From an uncultured Clostridia bacterium (GTDB lineage Bacteria > Bacillota > Clostridia > Oscillospirales > Oscillospiraceae): DNA of 5,258 nucleotides. Made by a program: the position numbers and the translations under genes. The first letter of the stretch is position 1. Each line of letters opens with the position of its first letter. The DNA lies in the NCBI GenBank assembly GCA_946011705.1, contig CAMGCA010000159.1:1-5258 (forward strand). The letters run 5' to 3'. The notes under the pieces are model-generated. The model had not been told where the DNA came from. It did no database searches and worked only from the letters and a program-made list of their open reading frames with translations. Shown here in pieces: positions 5,258 to 5,258 of this stretch.

Positions 5258-5258
5258 G

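Overview
The window reads as chromosomal DNA of a GC-rich Firmicute, most likely a gut clostridium of the Oscillospiraceae type. This rests on strong GGAGG-type ribosome binding sites, a DUF896 protein, a clostridial-type YgiQ and a Gram-positive-type nicotinate phosphoribosyltransferase. The taxon is inferred from protein style, not from a search. No phage, CRISPR, rRNA, tRNA or transposase gene is visible. The longest gap between genes is about 230 bases.

Left part, plus strand (1-1846): the tail of a DUF896 (YnzC-like) gene is followed 12 bases later by a ygiQ-type radical SAM gene. This ygiQ is broken. The frame stops at 1424-1426 and resumes in the same frame, but about 36 conserved codons are missing at that point, so the locus looks like an in-frame internal deletion whose junction makes a stop codon.

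Middle, minus strand (4192 down to 1843): a probable three-gene operon runs from an extended -10 promoter through pncB (nicotinate salvage to NAD), a small polytopic membrane protein whose start overlaps the end of pncB, and a YhbQ-like GIY-YIG protein. The last gene converges on ygiQ and their stop codons share bases. A pair of GC-rich hairpins lies between the membrane protein and the GIY-YIG gene.

Right part, plus strand (4202-5122): a near-consensus promoter, back to back with the pncB promoter, drives a leader of about 125 nt that carries a repeat-like, foldable element. Next come a hotdog thioesterase of the fluoroacetyl-CoA thioesterase (FlK) family and, 12 bases on, a 106-residue protein of unknown function. 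A GC-rich terminator closes this unit, and its complement can also terminate the partial minus-strand gene entering from the right edge.

Most of the window is ordinary housekeeping sequence. The items that stand out are the broken ygiQ, the structured leader at 4240-4341, the membrane protein coupled to pncB, and the unknown partner of the thioesterase.
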